The notes under the pieces: model-generated
Told to the model about the DNA's origin: nothing
The model's input: the letters and a program-made list of their open reading frames with translations, nothing else
Databases searched by the model: none
Made by a program: the position numbers and the translations under genes
Origin: Liriodendron chinense
Lineage: Eukaryota; Streptophyta; Magnoliopsida; Magnoliales; Magnoliaceae
Direction of reading: 5' to 3'
DNA length: 64,000 bases
NCBI GenBank assembly: GCA_003013855.2
Contig: ML058493.1
Coordinates: 3,038,001 to 3,102,000, forward strand
Shown: positions 33,759-45,005 of the stretch, one piece after another
Position numbering within the stretch: the first letter of the stretch is position 1
Layout: each line of letters begins with the position of its first letter

Positions 33759-34516
33759 GACTGAACATAATTGGGCAAGTCTTTTTGAGAAGTAGAGCTT
33801 ACTCCCTCAATAATGGCCATAAAATTGAAGCTAGGCACTGACTCTGCTAGAGCATATGGCATGCTATCTAAGGAAGGATTTTCTCCTTTGAGGATGATGG
33901 CTGGAGTAGGGGTCGAATAGGTAGGTGCTACGAGCAAGTTGTGCCCCTGGTTGAATGTTGTGGGTAGGTTGTGCCCTTGATCGGCTGAAGTGGGCAGGTT
34001 GTGTCCTTGGCTAGCTATTGCTGGGACGGGTAGGTTGTGCCACTGGTTGATTGATAGCACGAAGAATGAACCGACTGAAAATGCCCCTTAAATATTTAGG
34101 GGTACAGAGATTTGAGTGATTGGAGGTGCCTCTTGCATAATGAGGGGCTTTGAGATTGGACTGATTGGGGGTGCCCCTTGTAAGATGAGAGGCTATGAGA
34201 TTGAAATAACTAGTGGTGCCCCTTGTATGATGAGAGGCTTTGGGACTGAAATAGCTGGGGGTGACCCTTGCAGGATAAGCGGCTCTAGCATTGAAATAAC
34301 TAGGGGTGCTCCTTGCAGGATGAGAGGCTCAAACTCCGAATGAGAGTTGATGGCATGGATAAACTGGAGAGGAGGCTCTTCTTAGCTGATATCGATGGTA
34401 CATGTTTTTGATGTGTCGAGGCCTGCTTGGTGCTCCTATTGGGGTTGTTGTTGTCCCTGTTGAGGGATGAATGGTGTGTCTTTGATAGAGGCGACAAGAC
34501 TATCTTCTTCCATTGG
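33759..34516 (-). pseudogene. Remnant of a Tat-lineage gag-pol linker
   Basis: On the minus strand the right part codes for repeats of LILQGAP type (34100-34340), like the VILQGA repeats in E gag-protease. The left part codes for four QGHNLP-type repeats (33760-34060), like the E linker at 42340-42500. Protease, which separates them in E, is missing. The remnant is cut on the left by the CACTA-like end and on the right by an LTR in the opposite orientation. Confidence 0.6.
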
Positions 34517-34957
34517 TGTAGACACCCCCACCTTCGGCTACACTGTTGGTAGGGATAGCTGGATGAATGGAGGACCATACCCCCAAATCCCATGTCCAAA
34601 CTCAGCCAAACTCACCCTTATAAGCCCCAATCCATAGCCCAACTCACCCCTAAACATTAGCCTGAAAAACCCCCCATAAGAAAAACCAGTCAAAAAATCC
34701 TAAAAAAGTCAAATTCACTGAGTCAACCCGCTGAGTCAAATCACCGAGTCAACCCGCCGAGTCAACCCTTGAGTCAACCCACTAAGTCAAATCACCGAGT
34801 CAACCCGCTGAGTCGACCCACCGAGTCAACTCACTGAGTTCCAAGCAGCAGCCCCAGAGCATGTCCGTACCACGTGCTGGATCCCGAGAAGCGTCCGTAC
34901 GGGCGGCCCCCTGGGTGCCGCCCAAACATATTTACGGGTTCTGCCACTGCCCGCTGC

Positions 34958-34965
34958 TATAAATA
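34958..34965 (+). promoter_or_regulatory. TATA box of the plus-strand LTR fragment
   Basis: TATAAATA after cactgcccgctgc. The same box lies at 50031-50038 on the minus strand in the E LTR. Here it points rightward toward the mobile-domain ORF. Confidence 0.6.
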
Positions 34966-35270
34966 CCCTCATCCCCTTCTCATTTCAACAATCCCATCCA
35001 GTCCAGAGTGACCCGTCCGTTCCGAGTTTCCCTCCATCCCCCTTTAGCCCATCTTTCCACCAAGGAGAGCCCGAGTGAGGAGAGCCTTGCCCTGGTCCAG
35101 CCCAGCCTGACCACTGGTCCAAGTCTCCCAATCCATCCAAGTCTTGATCCAGCCACTCGAAGCCAATCCTTGCGACACCTCCGTCCATCCAGCTACTCTT
35201 TTACCAACATCATCTCATTTGCATCTAGCATAAGTGCAACATTTACTTTTCTTCCAACCCCCCTGCTTCA

Positions 35271-35562
35271 CTACAAGCACTTTGATTATTTAAACACACG
35301 ACATGCATCCCGCATAAAGCACCTGTCAGTTCGAACGTATGCTCTGGGCTTACCTGTTAATGGAAACCTGCCCATCAGAAACTCTTACTGTTCGACCTGC
35401 ATTCATACATCAGCTACTACAAGCACCTTGATTATTCAAACACACTGCATGCATCTCGCATAAAGCACCTGTCAGTTCGAGCGTATGCTCTGGGCTTGCC
35501 TGTTAATGGAAACCTGCCCATCAGAAACTCTTACTGTTCAGACCTGCATTCATGCATCATGT
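35271..35562 (+). repeat. 146-bp tandem repeat in the Tat LTR, two copies
   Basis: Units start ctacaagcac at 35271 and 35417 and include gcataaagcacctgtcag. The LTR at 51708-53223 has the same pair (from 52493 and 52640), while the E LTR (49671-50491) lacks both. Confidence 0.85.
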
Positions 35563-35651
35563 CATCTATGAGAATGTACGAGGATTAAAACAGACTCTCA
35601 AGTGTTAGTTCTCCTTCGCTCATTGATCTTCCGATCCTCGATGAGCTGTCA

Positions 35652-37269
35652 TTGATTTCTGGACCCTTTGTTCTGGACGGGGTACCCGTGAGGACTTGTC
35701 AGCTGCTTTTTCGTCCTTCTTGCTCGCCACGACTGCTTGCTTGGCTTAACAGCTTGTCAGCTTATGAGATTCGAGATTTGGAGTCTGATGGCTTTGGCAG
35801 TCTGATCCATATGGCTAGAGTTGACATTGTTTGGAGGATGCTCGGGGCCGCACTGATTGACTGGGTCCCTTCGTTGAACTTGTTTGCGTTCAACGACATG
35901 GAGATGGGACCCTCTTTGGAGGAGCCTACGCGCTTGACCGGCCTTCCTTGGGATTATACTCAGTATTTCTCGCCGAAGACATTGCCGAAGACTGCCACAC
36001 CGCAGAACTGGTTTAGGATCCCCTATCTTGTTCAGCCTGCAGCTGCCGGCCAGGATGCTGTAGTGTTTTCCTTGGACTTACTGTATGATCTTTTTTCGGG
36101 TCCTCGGAGTGTGGCCGGATCTATTCTTGCTCGGAATGCACTGATGTTCTGCTTGATAATTGAGGTGCTATTCTCGAGGTAGCGCAGGTCCCAGACTCCT
36201 TTGTTTTTTGAGGTGATGAGCCGAGCTACCCTAAGGCAGGGGATCATTTCTCTCGTCCTGGCTGAGCTGTTTAGTGGGCAGACTGACTGTGCCCTGGGCC
36301 GCACTCGTGTCCTTCGCGGCTGCTATGCATTTCTTCAGGTATCTTTTCTGCACATTTCCCTTCTTGCTTTGTTAGGAATTGCTTTGTTCTAGCTGAACTT
36401 CTTTTCCTTCTTGTGATCAGGTCTGGCTATGGGAGCGTCTTTCGCTGACTGTTCCTGTACCATTTCCTGACACCCGTCGCCCAGACCTTATGCGACACAT
36501 CATGGAATTTCTTCCTCATACGGCTAGGATGAGCGAGCCCTTGTATCGCAGGATGTTCGCTGATCTTCGTGACTGGAATGTTCGTTGGGAGTCATCTTGG
36601 CTTTCACTTCCTCCAGTGCTTTGCAATGCGCACTGCCTTCCTCTGACGTTGGTAGGCTTTCGATCTTACTTTTCTTATCATCCCATCTGGTTTCTGCGGC
36701 AGTTCGGATATGAGCAGGACGTTCCTCTTTTTACTTTCATGGGTATCGGGCGTGGAGCACTTCCATCTAGAACCTCTAATTTTAGGACTCGGGTCGATGG
36801 GTCCTAGGCGAGTTACTTGATTGCCGATTTGCTTGGTTTTGAGCTGCTGGCTTTTCCGATGGCGACCGCCCCATATCAGTACTGGGTTGCTGAGCAGTCT
36901 CTGTATCAACGTATCCCTTGCTGGCACCAGACTGCTGATGAGGATGAGCAGGATATCCTTGGAGATGCTGGCTCTTCATCTGGTTCATATGAACACTTTG
37001 AGGAACGCCCATTCATCGATCCTGGTTTCCTTTTGGCCACTCATGGCCATTTGCTGTCTGAGATTTCCGCACTTCGGTATCATTGTGAGATGATGTCGAG
37101 GGGATTGGCTGCAGATCAGAGGTTGTCTGATGAGGAGACAACGATCTGCAGCCTTGAGCACGATGAGGTGCATTACCTGCGTATGGAGGTGAGCAGGTTG
37201 AGAGAGAGACTATTTCATTATGAGTCGGAGGACTTACCTGATATGGCCGAGGAGGAGGGTAGAGATTGA
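35652..37269 (+). pseudogene. Antisense ORF resembling a plant mobile domain protein
   Basis: Opposite in strand to E pol. Exon 1 (to 36338) includes FAFNDMEMGPSLEEPTRLTG, like the helix-rich plant mobile domain (...E..PTLEDV..L.GLP). A phase-0 intron (36339-36420, gt...cag) joins it in frame to exon 2, which starts VWLWERLSL and ends SEDLPDMAEEEGRD. Exon 2's C-terminal part is charged and coiled-coil-like (LRMEVSRLRERL). Two in-frame TAG codons (36180, 36805) break it. The frame is open upstream to 35589, into the LTR fragment, so its true start is unknown. Antisense ORFs between integrase and 3' LTR are known in Tat elements; the role is unknown. No ATG is assigned. Confidence 0.6.
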
Positions 37270-38370
37270 TTGTATTGGCCACCTGCACATTCATTTTGCA
37301 TAGTATATGATTGATGATGATGCATTTTTTTATATTTTTTTTTTTGAAAAAGATGACATGATATGTGTAAAAGAAATATGATGCTTTTAATGAAAAAGAA
37401 GAAAACTTTTTAAAAATCTATTGTGCCATGAGTTGCCTTGTGAGTGTGTGTCTGGATTTTGTGTCGGGATATAGGAATCAAAATTGGGGCTCGGCCAATG
37501 CTTTGATCGATGTCTCGAGATTTGACTTGCGTGCTCCTTTGATTCCCTAGAGGTGTAGGCAATGGAAACTGTTGCTTCCTGAGATTGTCAGAGTTTATAG
37601 AGCTCTTCGTTCCTGACTGCACTTCTTTTTGTTCTTGAACTGTGACTGCTTGAACCGATCAGGACTGTCTGATTTCTTGGTACCTGCACTTTTCATTTTT
37701 CTTTTTCTATTTAAGCCATTTTTGCCTGCAGCACTCTTTCGAGTTTTCACTACAGCCGGCCTTTTCCCGTCATTTTTGCCCATGGCGCCCTTTTAGATTT
37801 TCACCACGTCCCGGGTGTTTGATCTTGCCTGCCCCTTGGCAGCTATGCTATTTTTACCCTTGGCGCCCTTTCGGGTTTTCACCAAGTCCGCTATGTGCCC
37901 ACTGTTTTTACTCGGAGCGCCCTTTCGGGTTTTCACTCCGCCCTCTTTGTTTAGGCACACATTTTTTTTTCTGGATCTGAATCTTTGGATAACTGTGGTG
38001 ACTGGAGGTCGGGAATCCGTCGTTGCTGGCCGATGACAGTCTTTCAGTCCTTATCCTAGGTTACGATGATAGAGTTGTTGGTCTTAGCTAAAGACCCTTC
38101 TGAGATGAATGGATGGATGACTGTGTTTCTTCTTGGGTTGATTTTTTTTCGGGTGTCTTGCTTTGGCTTTTCTTTTTTCTTTTCTACTTTTTTATTTTTT
38201 TTCTTTTTCTCTTCTCTTTTTTTTTGTATTCTTTTTTGTTCTTTCTTTTTTCCTTTGAATCCCCTTATTTAAAACACTTGTTGGTGGACGGAAATGATTT
38301 CTCAGAGGTTTTAGCTTCGACCTCTTGACTTCAGCTCTATTAAAGTAACTCTTGATAAAGTCAGAATGAC
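37270..38370 (-). other. Spacer between integrase and antisense ORF
   Basis: No coding sequence recognised. It contains four degenerate copies of gcgccctttcgggttttcac (about 37732, 37779, 37864, 37918) and a long T-rich tract (38130-38270). Confidence 0.6.
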
Positions 38371-39430
38371 TTACCCGTGAAAGATCTTCACTTTGTCGGC
38401 ATTGATTAGCTCAGGAAGATCCACCCCTCTCATGTTGGTGAGTCTGAGGGCGCCTCCGGGAAATACTTCTCTGATGATCAGCGGCCTGTCCCACGAGGGT
38501 TTGAACTTTCCTCTGGGATCCGGAAGGTGCGACGGTAGAATCTTTTTCATGACCATGTCGCCTACCTTGAAACTTCTTTTTCAGACTCTCTTGTTGTAAG
38601 CCCGAGCGACCTTTTTTGATAACACTGAGAATGACTTAGCGCACGCATGCGCTTTTCATCTGCTAGCTGCAACTGATCGAATCTGGCCCGTTGCCATTCT
38701 CCTTCTTCAATTCCGCTTTCTAGTAACACCCGTAGTGATGGTATTTCCACCTCGACTGGTAGAACTGCTTCCATTCCATATGTAAGCTCGAAAAGAGTAA
38801 CGCCCGTAGCAGACCGTACAGACATTCGATAGGCCTAAAGTGCATATGGGAGCATATCTGACCAATCTCGATAGGTCACGACCATCTTCTCAAGTATCCT
38901 GACGATCGTCTTGTTTGCGGCTTCTACCCCACTATTCATCTGAGGACGGTAGGGGCTTGATCGATGACGTTGGATCTTGAATTTGCTGAGGAAGTCACCC
39001 ATCTTCTTGTTGAAGAACGGGGTCCCATTATCTGTGATGATAGCATTGGGGATTCCATACCGGCATATGATGTTGTTCTTCATGAATTTGATCACCTGGG
39101 ATGCTGCAATCGTGGTGTAAGAGGCTGCTTCTACCCACTTGGTGAAGTAGTCGACTACCACAAGTATGTACTCATGACCGTTTGATGCTTTGGGACTAAT
39201 CTGATGTTGAGTCCCCACATGGAGAAGGGCCAGGGGGTGTTCAGGTTGTATAATTTTGATGCGGGGGCATGGATTTGATTCGCATGCTCCTGACACTTGA
39301 AGCATTTTCTAACGTGCTGGCAGCAGTCTGTCTCCATGGTGAGCCAATAGTAGCCGAGTCGTAGAATCTTCTTTGCCATCATGTGCCTGTTCATGTGTAG
39401 GCCACAGATTCCTTCGTGTGTTTCTTTCAT
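38371..39430 (-). pseudogene. Integrase of element E
   Basis: Inserts element DNA into the chromosome. An N-terminal HHCC zinc finger is visible (HEGICGLHMNRH ... CFKC). The catalytic core has TDNGTPF (second Asp) and SGVEAANK (Glu), and the position of the first Asp reads GLNIRL, so that Asp is lost. The C-terminal part ends with LPELINADKVKIFHG. Breaks: a frame change near 39200-39300, TGG to TAG near 38830 (ALxAYR) and further shifts near 38560-38640. A near-identical copy, written backwards, occupies 62807-64000. Confidence 0.85.
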
Positions 39431-39610
39431 GATCTATGCAGCTTCTGTTTCATCGACGCATCGAAGGAGGATGTGATTATATGATCGCTTGTAAAGAACT
39501 TCGCCACTGGTAGTGAACTGGCCAGCCAAACACTGGATGATTCGGCGATCTGTTGCTGTTGCTGACTCCGGATACTCCTGGGTTTCGAGATATTTCTTGA
39601 TGTCGGCATA

Positions 39611-40729
39611 TCAGGGTTTGTCAGGGACAGCTTCGACTTCTTCTATTTGCAGGCAAAAAGCAGGTTCATCTTGAATTTCGACGGTGAGCTCCCATTCTGA
39701 AGCTCCTTTCGGGATCTCGAGCATTGACGCGAGGGTGACGAGAGCATCTGCAAACTGATTCTTGGCTCTGGGCATGTATGAGAAGGTAATTTCTTTGAAT
39801 TCTTCGATCAGATTTTCAAGATACACATGATATGGTATCAACGTCTCGTCCTTGGTTTTTCATTCGCCATTGGTCTGATTGATGATAAGCTGTGAGTCTC
39901 CAAATACTAGAAGCTTCTTGAAACCCAAGATTATGGCTTCCCTTAAGCCAGCGATGCATGCTTTGTACTCTGCCATGTTGTTGGTGCACTCGAATGCTAT
40001 GCGCCTTGAGATAGGAATAGGGACATCATCTGGAGAGTAGAGGATCGCTCCAATACCACTCCCTTTAGAATTTGCTGCGCCGTCGAAGAATAACGTCCAC
40101 TCATCTTTCTTCTTCTTTTCTTCCCCTTCGATAAGCAAGAGATCTTCATCAGGGAAGAATGTCTTGAGCGGTTGATAATCCAGGAGAGAGTGAGCAGCAA
40201 GATGATCGGCGAGGGCCTGTCCCTTGATTGCCTTCTGAGCGACATTGATAATGTCGAATTTAGACAGGAGTAACTGCCATTTAGCTATCCTTCCAGTGAG
40301 TACCGGCTTCTCGAATAGGTACTTGAGCGGATCCATGTGAGCGTGTAGGAGAATAGGGAATGCAATCATGTATTGTTGGAGTCGTTGAGTTGCCCAGACT
40401 AGGGCGAGGCAAGTCTTCTCGATTGGGGAATACCTCGTCTCATAGTCGGTGAACTTTCGGCTCAAATAATATATTGCTTGTTCCTTCTTCCTAGTCTCGT
40501 AGTGCTGGCTGAGGACACAGCCAATGGCTTCTGCTGCTACCGAGATGTATAACAATAGTGGTCGTCCGGGAGTGGGTGGCACTAGAACTGGAGGATTCAT
40601 GAAGTATTTCTTGATGCGGTCGAAGGCGACTTGGCAATCATCATTTCATTCTTTTGGAACGTTCTTCCGAAGGAGCTTGAAAATGGGCTCACAAATAGGT
40701 GTGAGCTGTGCGATGAAGCGACTGATGTA
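39611..40729 (-). pseudogene. Tandem RNase H domains of element E
   Basis: Removes template RNA during reverse transcription. The first, degenerate domain (LYISVAAEAIGCVLSQ ... YSPIEKTCLALVWATQRL) follows RT. A second, complete RNase H-like domain follows, with acidic residues D173, E211 and D235 of the 246-residue frame 39860-40600 (FFDGAANSKGSGIG, NNMAEYKA, FGDSQLIINQ) and NQFADALVTLASM downstream. Stops at about 40630, 39858 and 39609 are each TGG to TGA by context. The double RNase H places E in the Tat lineage. Confidence 0.85.
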
Positions 40730-41425
40730 TTAAATTCTGCCGAGGAAGCCACGAATTTCTTTCTCTGTTCTAGGAGGGGGCATTTCGATGATTGCTCTGG
40801 TTTTGGTCTCGTCGACCCTGATGCCATCCTCGCTCACCATAAAGCCGAGGAGCTTACCTCCCATTGCATCGAAGACACATTTCTGAGGGTTGAGACGGAG
40901 CTTGTACTTTTCTAATCTGTTGAATAACTTCTTCAGATCTTCAAAGTGTCCTTCAATTGTGCGAGATTTGACGATCATATCGTCCACGTATACTTCAAGC
41001 TCTTTGTTCATCATGTCATGGAATAGTGCTGTCATTGCTCGCTGATATGTTGCTCCTGCGTTCTTCAGACCGAACGGCATTACCCTGTAACAGAAAGTTC
41101 CCCAGGGAGTGATAAACGATGTCTTCTCACGATCTTCAATGGCCATCTTGATCTGATTGTAACCTGAGAACCCGTCCATGAATGAGAGGACCTTGTACCC
41201 AGCAGTGTTGTCGACCAGAGTGTCGATATGTGGCAAAGGGAAGTCATCTTTAGGACTGGCTTTGTTGAGATCTCGGAAGTCGATGCACATTCGAACTTTA
41301 CCATCCTTCTTTGGTATTGGTACGATGTTGGCGAGCCATTCAGGGTAGTTGGAGACTACCAGCAATCCTGCATTGTACTGCTTGATGACTTCATCTCCGA
41401 CTTTCAGAGCCCATTCTGGCTTCAT
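40730..41425 (-). pseudogene. Reverse transcriptase of element E
   Basis: Copies element RNA into DNA. Motifs in order: IVPIPKKDGKVRMCIDFRDL, DFPLPHID, SFMDGFSGYNQI (catalytic D84), VMPFGLKNAGATYQRAM, and the YVDD box at residues 146-149, followed by GHFEDLKKLF and KLLGFMVSEDGI. The catalytic residues are all present. The frame is limited by a TAG at 41426 side (K-stop-KLRRMKPEW) and a TAA at 40730 (GRI-stop-YISRF), both explained by C-to-T changes of glutamine codons. Confidence 0.9.
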
Positions 41426-41566
41426 TCTTCGAAGTTTCTACTTCACTGGCTTCATATCTGCCTTGGTTGGCAGATGGTGTACAACGAGCTCTTCATCGAG
41501 CCCCGGCATGTCTTCATATGAGAACACGAAGTTGGACAATCTTGGAGCTAGGAACTCTATCATTCT

Positions 41567-42430
41567 CTATTTCATCTCTAGTGGCAACGATTTTCCAATG
41601 CGTACTCCCCTAGGGATCTCAGGTGTCCCCAAGTTTACTATCTCGAAATCATCAGCTACAACATTGGCTTTGGATTCGAACTTTTTTAGGAGATCCTCTA
41701 GTTCGGGAGCCGGATCATCATCTTCCTCATCCCGAGCTTCGCCCAGGCCCATGAGCTCAAAGTCTAATTCGATGTCAAAATCATATGATTCGAATTCAAA
41801 CTCATGCAACTCTTTAGACAAACTTGGCACACTATTGAATGCAGGAAAAGAAATGTTCTTTGGTTTTTGAGAATTTTCTGAAATTGAGATGCTAGATGTT
41901 TTTGGCTTTTGAAAGTTTTCGATTTTTTTAGGTTTTTGAAATTCACAGGACTTTGAACAAGCTGGCATTGCAGACCATGATTGATCCCAGCTTGTTCCAA
42001 AGTTCCGATCGCTGCTTAAACATGCATTTTTTTTTAAGCCAGAGCCCTCAAATGGCTCTTTGGCTGATTCAAAAGTTAGGGGAACGGATGACCATTCAGG
42101 ACCCCACACTTCCTCCCCTGAAGAGGTGGGGGTTGATGACTTGGGCGAAGAATCACAGTCTGGCCCAATGACCATGATTTCTCGCTGGTTGGGCTCGAGA
42201 TCTGAGTCATACTCAGTCCCTCCCGGATCACTTACCTCGCATTGCAATTTGTCTGGTTCCATAGTGAGACATATGTTTGGGATCTGGACATCGGACCAAT
42301 CCAGGGCTGGCCATTTCCCTTTCTTGGTCCAATGGATGGGCTGCTTCTGCCCCTGGCTGATGGTTGTCGATGTTGATTTTGTAGAGATGGGTGGATCGTG
42401 CCCCTTGCTGATGGATGATGAGATGGGCAA
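41567..42430 (-). pseudogene. Linker ORF between protease and RT of element E
   Basis: 287 codons, low complexity: QGHNLP-type repeats at its start (continuing upstream to about 42510), then acidic/serine-rich sequence with repeated QKPK(N/T). No domain recognised. The gag-protease frame ends with a stop near 42510, so this ORF is in a different frame. In Ogre elements an intron lies in this position; whether one exists here cannot be told from sequence alone. Confidence 0.55.
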
Positions 42431-44100
42431 GTTGTGCCCCTGGTTGATTGATGCTGGGGTGGGCAGGTTGTGCCCCTGGTTGGGAGCAGGTGTCAGAGTA
42501 ACCTGGTCCTAAAGCTGTTGTATTTGACTTTCTTCTTCATCTTTATCCTTTCCTTCTTCTTCTAGAGGCTTAGACGGTTCGAGAATCTGATCCCATTGAA
42601 TGGGGGGCCACGTGGACCAAGCTAGGCTCATTGAGAGGCCTTTGTGTAGTGCAGTGATAAGTACCTAATATTGTATAATTAACCCGGGTTGTTAAGGGCA
42701 TTATCATTGTTTTTCCGGTTAATTATCCCTCATTAGGTGAATTTTCTGTCTTCAGGTGATCAGAAGAGGTTGGACAAGATCCAAGCCAATCAGGACGTTT
42801 AAAGACCAAAAAGTGATCAAGATCAAGTGTGTGACGATCTTGAAGGAAATTAAATCATAAAAATCAAAGGATGGATCATGTTCTATTGTGGACCGCATCA
42901 CAACTATTCATCGGAAGTCCAGGATGTGCACGTTTGATGGTAGTGATTTGGAGATCACATGAGTTTGAACGGTCAAGATTGGGTGTCCACATAAGGGACC
43001 AACTGTGAATCAAGGCGGGCCACACTTTCATAAGAATCAGATCGACGGCCTTGATCATCTGGCACTGTAGACCACACTATCATCACCATTGTCAACTGTA
43101 GTCCATCTATTCATCCAGCCGTCCACATCAACGTCCAGCCCTGGACGTCTCCAGATCTGGTGGACCCACCATTTCCAACTCCAATCCAGCACGTGTGGAA
43201 CCATCCAATCATCATGTGCTTCCAACTACCATCTCCACCACCGCACGACCAGCAAAGTAGCAAGTGGGCCCTAGGCAGGAACTCAAATGTCCAGAAGAGA
43301 TTGCACGTGCATCACATCAGCTGGACATTATCATCAGCGTCCACACATCCATCCATCATCCAGGCCCACCATCTTCAATGCCTCCAAGCTCCAGCACTTG
43401 TGGAAGCAATCTCCACCGTCCTAAGTGACGGATTCCACCATCCATCAGTTCGGCAGCCATGCCACCTGCATCAACGTGCAGAGGTGGACAACCCTCCATC
43501 AAAACATCAAGCTATGGAATTCACCAGCCGTTCATCCAGATCTCAACAGCATCTGGACCGTCCACTCCCTCCACCCGTCTAGCTGCTGATCATCCAGCTG
43601 CTGGACGTCCATCATCTGCAGCTATAACATCACCACCTGGCACGTGTGATCAACATCAGCCGTCCAAGCAGCTGCCCTTGGAAATCGTCTCCATCGTCCA
43701 GCTCAATGGACCCCAATAATCAGGCGTCCATTCATCAAACGAGTTGCAGAACGTCAGCATTTTCAGCCGTCCATGTAGATCATCTCCTTCGTCCAAATAT
43801 AGCCACTCAATGGCTGTCTAGCTCCACAACCAGCATCCATCTGCAGCAACTTCATCCCAGTCGTCCATCAAAGCTCCAAGTCCAGCAACTGTTTCCAACA
43901 TCAACACTTCAACAGATGGACGTTCTCCATCTGATCAGTCAACGAGCAGCTCATCCACACCATCCATACAACTCTGGCCTAGATCATCTCCACCGTGTGG
44001 AGATTCCACATCAATTCCACTCGTGCTGACCTTGCAACGTCCATCTGCACAAGGAGCAGCAGCAGCTCTCCACCCTTGCACATGTTCCAGCAAGAGGAGC

Positions 44101-44212
44101 TCTCTCTCTCTCTCTCTTGCTCTCTTCCCAACACATGTCTCTCCCTCTCTCTCTTGCTCTCTTATAAAACATCTCTCTCTCTCTCTCTCTCTCTCTCCCT
44201 CTCTCTCCTCTC
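44101..44212 (+). repeat. CT-rich simple repeat in the solo LTR
   Basis: Runs of ctctctct interrupted by short unique pieces, just upstream of the TATA box. Confidence 0.9.
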
Positions 44213-44277
44213 TTCCCAACACATGGAGTGCCACCTAGGCTTGGGAGCCACCTAGGCTTGGGAGCCTCTCAAAAGTC

Positions 44278-44285
44278 TATAAAAG
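44278..44285 (+). promoter_or_regulatory. TATA box of the solo LTR
   Basis: TATAAAAG followed by gaggcaatccc; same core as in the A-D LTRs. Confidence 0.65.
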
Positions 44286-44580
44286 GAGGCAATCCCACTC
44301 CTCAAATCCCATCCCATTCTCTACAACTCCTCTCTTCTCTTCTTTAGTTTTGTTCCTTTCTTTCATTTGTAGTGTAGTGTAGAGTAGTGTAGAATTTTCT
44401 TTCTTAGTGAGTTTTAGTCTTTCATTGTAGCATGGTTGGCTAAACCTCTAGCTAAGGCTAGGGGTGAAGCCTTTGAAGAAATTTGCAAGCTTTGGTTCTT
44501 TTGGTTCAACATTGTGTGGTGTAAATGTTGGAGTTCTCTTTGGTTGATTGGTTCGGTTATCTGCCTCGGCAGACGCTATT

Positions 44581-45005
44581 GTTGTGTAAGCCCTTGATCC
44601 ATCGTCGACTCCGGGCACGTTGGATGCTTGGGATCCCTTACACACCAATTAGCTAGTTCATGATCGATAAAGTCCCTTGATTCATCGTCGACTCCGGGCA
44701 TGTTGGATGCTTTGGATTCCCTACGGTCATCGAGCTAGTGCAGGTAAAGTCATTGATCTATAAAATCCCTTGATCCATGTAGACTCCGGGTACATTGTAT
44801 GCTTTTGATTCCCTGCGATCGATAGACGAGATCTTAACGGTTGAATCGGTCAATCAAAGCCTCCTATCTTGTAAGTATGCATTTGATCATATGAATTGTG
44901 ATCTTATCGGTTGACTTGTTGGCAAAGTTGTTGATCTGTACAATTCCTTGATCCATTGTCGACTCGGAGCACAGTGAATGCTTGGAATTCCCTGCGATCA
45001 ACTAA
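44581..45005 (+). repeat. Four degenerate repeats in the solo LTR
   Basis: ccttgatccatcgtcgactc...gttggatgctt...attccct occurs with variation near 44591, 44673, 44767 and 44948, at spacings of about 80-180 bp. Confidence 0.75.

Larger units (their letters stand above)
34517..35611 (+). repeat. Tat-lineage LTR fragment, plus orientation
   Basis: Starts tgtagacacccccacc and matches the complete LTR 51708-53223 up to agtgttagttc, then ends abruptly 0.4 kb short of the LTR terminus. It contains the gagtcaa array (34715-34840), a TATA box and a two-copy 146-bp tandem repeat. Its orientation is opposite to the LTR of element E. Confidence 0.85.

Noticed and set aside
38066..38328. Phe-rich ORFs that could be read as membrane proteins
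   Set aside because: A T-rich tract in the Tat spacer; no conserved frame.
43089..44255. Ser/His/Pro-rich plus-strand ORFs
   Set aside because: Inside the solo LTR, caused by ccatc-rich and CT-rich sequence.
44448..44648. Minus-strand ORF across the degenerate LTR repeats
   Set aside because: Antisense shadow in the solo LTR; not conserved among the four repeats.
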